Shown here piece after piece: positions 61,972 through 64,000 of a DNA stretch of 64,000 nt. Where the stretch lies: positions 104,332,711 to 104,396,710 of the forward strand of contig CM041295.1 in the NCBI GenBank assembly GCA_023052935.1, given 5' to 3'. The DNA is from Piezodorus guildinii. Its lineage: Eukaryota; Arthropoda; Insecta; Hemiptera; Pentatomidae. Below the pieces are notes generated by a model. It was not told the DNA's origin and ran no database searches. It saw nothing but the letters and a program-made list of their open reading frames with translations. Each line of letters begins with the position of its first letter. The first letter of the stretch is position 1. Position numbers and translations under genes: made by a program.

Positions 61972-62539
61972 TATACACACACACAAAACAATGTGATCAA
62001 GTTATGATATTAATTCAATTTAAATATCAAAACATATACCTGACCCCCTTGTTCTGTTGTTGAATACTGCAGAGAGAAAAACATGGTTTCCTCTGAAACC
62101 TTCTCTCACATAAAGCATTGAACTTTTAACTTATATTAGTGCCTGTATAATATAAAAAAATTTACATTTAAATACAGCACCAATGCAGCGGTGGGAAGTT
62201 GTGTTTTAGATTTAGCTTAAAACAGATATATCACTTTTAAAATGTAAACATAGGTTTTCGTTTTGGGCACGTTGTTTACAAATTTCAGTTTTCTCTTTTT
62301 GGTAATGAGACTTACATAAAACGAGTTGCTTTACCGTTCAACAATGAAATCGTAAACGTGTCGATTTCTAAAAATAATAAACAAAGAAATGAAAGTGGGT
62401 ATTTCTATTCCATAGATGGCTTAATTGCATTGCTTGCTTTGAATAGTAATAGTGTGTTGTAGGATAAACTAAAAATATATGTTTAATAACAAATGAAAAG
62501 ACGATAGTTTATTCTGTCAGGTGCATTTAGTTCATTTCA
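61972..62539. other. AT-rich stretch
   Basis: No gene or repeat is recognised. Confidence 0.4.
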
Positions 62540-62720
62540 GTGTTCTTCCTTTCCCGAGTTCGAATCCCGGTTTTAGCTGGATAATTCTTTTATTTTAGCG
62601 GTGGACCATGGAATTAGAGGATCCTCTTGGGGCACATACAGCCCCTATAAATAGGGTACCCGAAACTAGGCCGAAAAACGTTGCTGGTGAGCATAATTTT
62701 GGTATTAATACTTGCTCTGC
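62540..62720 (+). repeat. SINE2-type element
   Basis: CCGAGTTCGAATCCCGGTTT (tRNA-like T-arm with box B), a GCGGTGGACCATGG segment, CTTGGGGCACATACAGCCCC, TATAAATAGGG and GAAAAACGTTGCTGGTGAGC follow the SINE2 order. The TIR-like end at 62722-62752 (CCGCACAATGAGAAAAATCA) after it belongs to the element type at 33614. Confidence 0.5.
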
Positions 62721-62837
62721 CGCACAATGAGAAAAATCAAGATTTAGATGGCCTGTTGATCTGTTTACGATAAATTATTTTTCATTTATGAGTATGGAAT
62801 GTCTCTCAAATTATTATTAAAGTTACTGATTTTTCAT

Positions 62838-63600
62838 AGTCTATACAGCTGGCATACCAACCATCCCTAACACTATCCTCTCTACGTATGCTGACGACAC
62901 TTGTGTGTTATCAGTCAAAAGTGATCCTACTATTGCATCTCAAACCCTAGAATCCCACACCAAAGACTAGATATGGCGTCAGAATTGGAGCATCAAAATA
63001 AATTCAGATAAATCCCACGAAATAACCTTCACACTCTCTCATAAACCAATGACATCCTGCCCTACAGTATCTTTTAGTAATATTTCACTTGTCCCGGTCA
63101 AACAGTTCTGCTATCTAGGTCTCCTTCTTGACAAACGTCGTACAAGGCCGTAAAAGGACACTAGACTGAAAGGACAGGAATATGCTCGCCGCTTTTGATT
63201 ACTTCAACACTTATTGGACAAACGCTCTAAACTCCCACTTAACTACAAAAGACTCCTCTATATTACTATCATAAGGCAAACGGATTTGAGATTTGGGGCT
63301 CAACCAAACCCTCAAATTCTTCCCGTATCCAATTCTTACAATCTAAAATCCTTGGAAAAATCCTCAACGCTCCTCACTTTGTTACAAAAACACTCATCCA
63401 TACAGACCTTAATACCCTATATTTTGCTGATTTGGCCCGAACCAGGTCTTAATCCTTCCATGACCAACTCCACTCCCACTCTAACCCACTAGTTTCAATC
63501 CTTGATTCCTCTTGTATTCCTGTCAATCCTCTGAGGTGTCTGAAAAACAAATAGCCTCGAGACCTTCCTGTTCAGATTACCATACAGTAATCACTACATC
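62838..63600 (+). pseudogene. Jockey-like ORF2 relic, RT end to C-terminus
   Basis: The plus strand reads, across frames, TAGIPTIPNT and STYADDTCVLSV (RT motif C), TLESHTKD, NSDKSHEITFTLSHKPMTSC, YLGLLLDKR, LLDKRSKLPLNYKRLLYITII and IQSLKSLEK, then the final NPLVSIL and CLKNK-like end. It corresponds to the last ~270 codons of the Jockey ORF2. A stop in place of the W codon (63 bp after YADD) and several indels break it. It is 5'-truncated near 62838. Confidence 0.8.
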
Positions 63601-64000
63601 CCATATGTTAACATATTCACAATAAGATAAGAAGGGCATAAATGTAAGTGATTTTTGTAAATGCTAATTTCTATTGTTGTTATAATTAATTCTAATGGAA
63701 TATCCCATCATAGTATTTTAAATTTATAACATTATGTATTCTATATAAATAAAGCCTTTATATGTATATATAGGTATATAGACCCACACGCATCTAATTT
63801 TAAGACACCTAGCACGTTAATTTGTTTCAGTGATGGCAATTATACTGAGAAAAACAACAAAGGTTGTGTGCCCCAATAAAACTTTAACTCACCTCCCTTT
63901 CTAAAATATATATTTTAAAGGCTGTAGGTAATCTAAAAAGTAAAAATAAATAAAACGACTGGTGCGGGTGAGGCACATTATATGTATAATATATATATAT
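63601..64000. other. AT-rich stretch
   Basis: No gene is recognised. A short A/T end and a TA tract start at the window edge. Confidence 0.4.

Overview
The window reads as an AT-rich arthropod (probably insect) genomic segment made almost entirely of transposable elements. I see no convincing host gene. The evidence for an insect is the mix of Jockey, CR1-like, I-like and RTE-like non-LTR retrotransposons, a Ty3/Gypsy element with short LTRs, hAT, Tc1/mariner and mariner relics, tRNA-derived SINEs and many (TA)n tracts. A hemipteran is possible, but that is only an impression and cannot be settled from this sequence.

Layout. 0.8-7 kb: Jockey 3' relics and two copies of an unclassified ~0.8 kb repeat (family A), the first interrupted by an RTE 3' fragment with a 13-bp target-site duplication (TSD). 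7.7-13 kb: a three-level nest. An I-like LINE tail with a 13-bp TSD lies inside the 3'UTR of a long CR1-like LINE, which splits an older Jockey relic. 14-20.4 kb: a near-complete Ty3/Gypsy element on the minus strand (gag, protease, RT/RNase H, integrase; LTRs identical but for one base). It sits in the left arm of a ~1 kb palindrome with ~488-bp arms that carries a hammerhead-like motif. 20.5-33 kb: an RTE relic, a hAT element with a perfect 8-bp TSD that contains a SINE and a CR1-like copy, SINEs, a second palindrome, a Tc1-type MITE split by an I-like tail, and LINE tails. 33-52 kb: a TIR element, more family A, Jockey, CR1 and SINE copies, a degraded RTE RT tail, and a deleted DUF4817-type DNA transposon. 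53.4-57 kb: the best preserved Jockey copy, with intact ORF2, partial ORF1, poly(A) and a 13-bp TSD. 57-64 kb: SINEs, family A, an internally deleted mariner, an intact Tc1-type MITE and a Jockey relic.

The only long open frames are retroelement polyproteins: Gypsy gag/pol, CR1-like ORF2 (broken by a 7-nt insertion) and Jockey ORF2 (intact). The nesting and TSDs give a relative age order. The Gypsy element and the 53.4 kb Jockey copy are recent. The CR1-like insertion is older than the I-like insertion inside it and younger than the Jockey relic around it. The most unusual items are the two long palindromes and the related locus at 32.87 kb, all carrying a GAAACGTC core like the hammerhead ribozymes of Penelope-like elements, and the TIR-bearing repeat family A.
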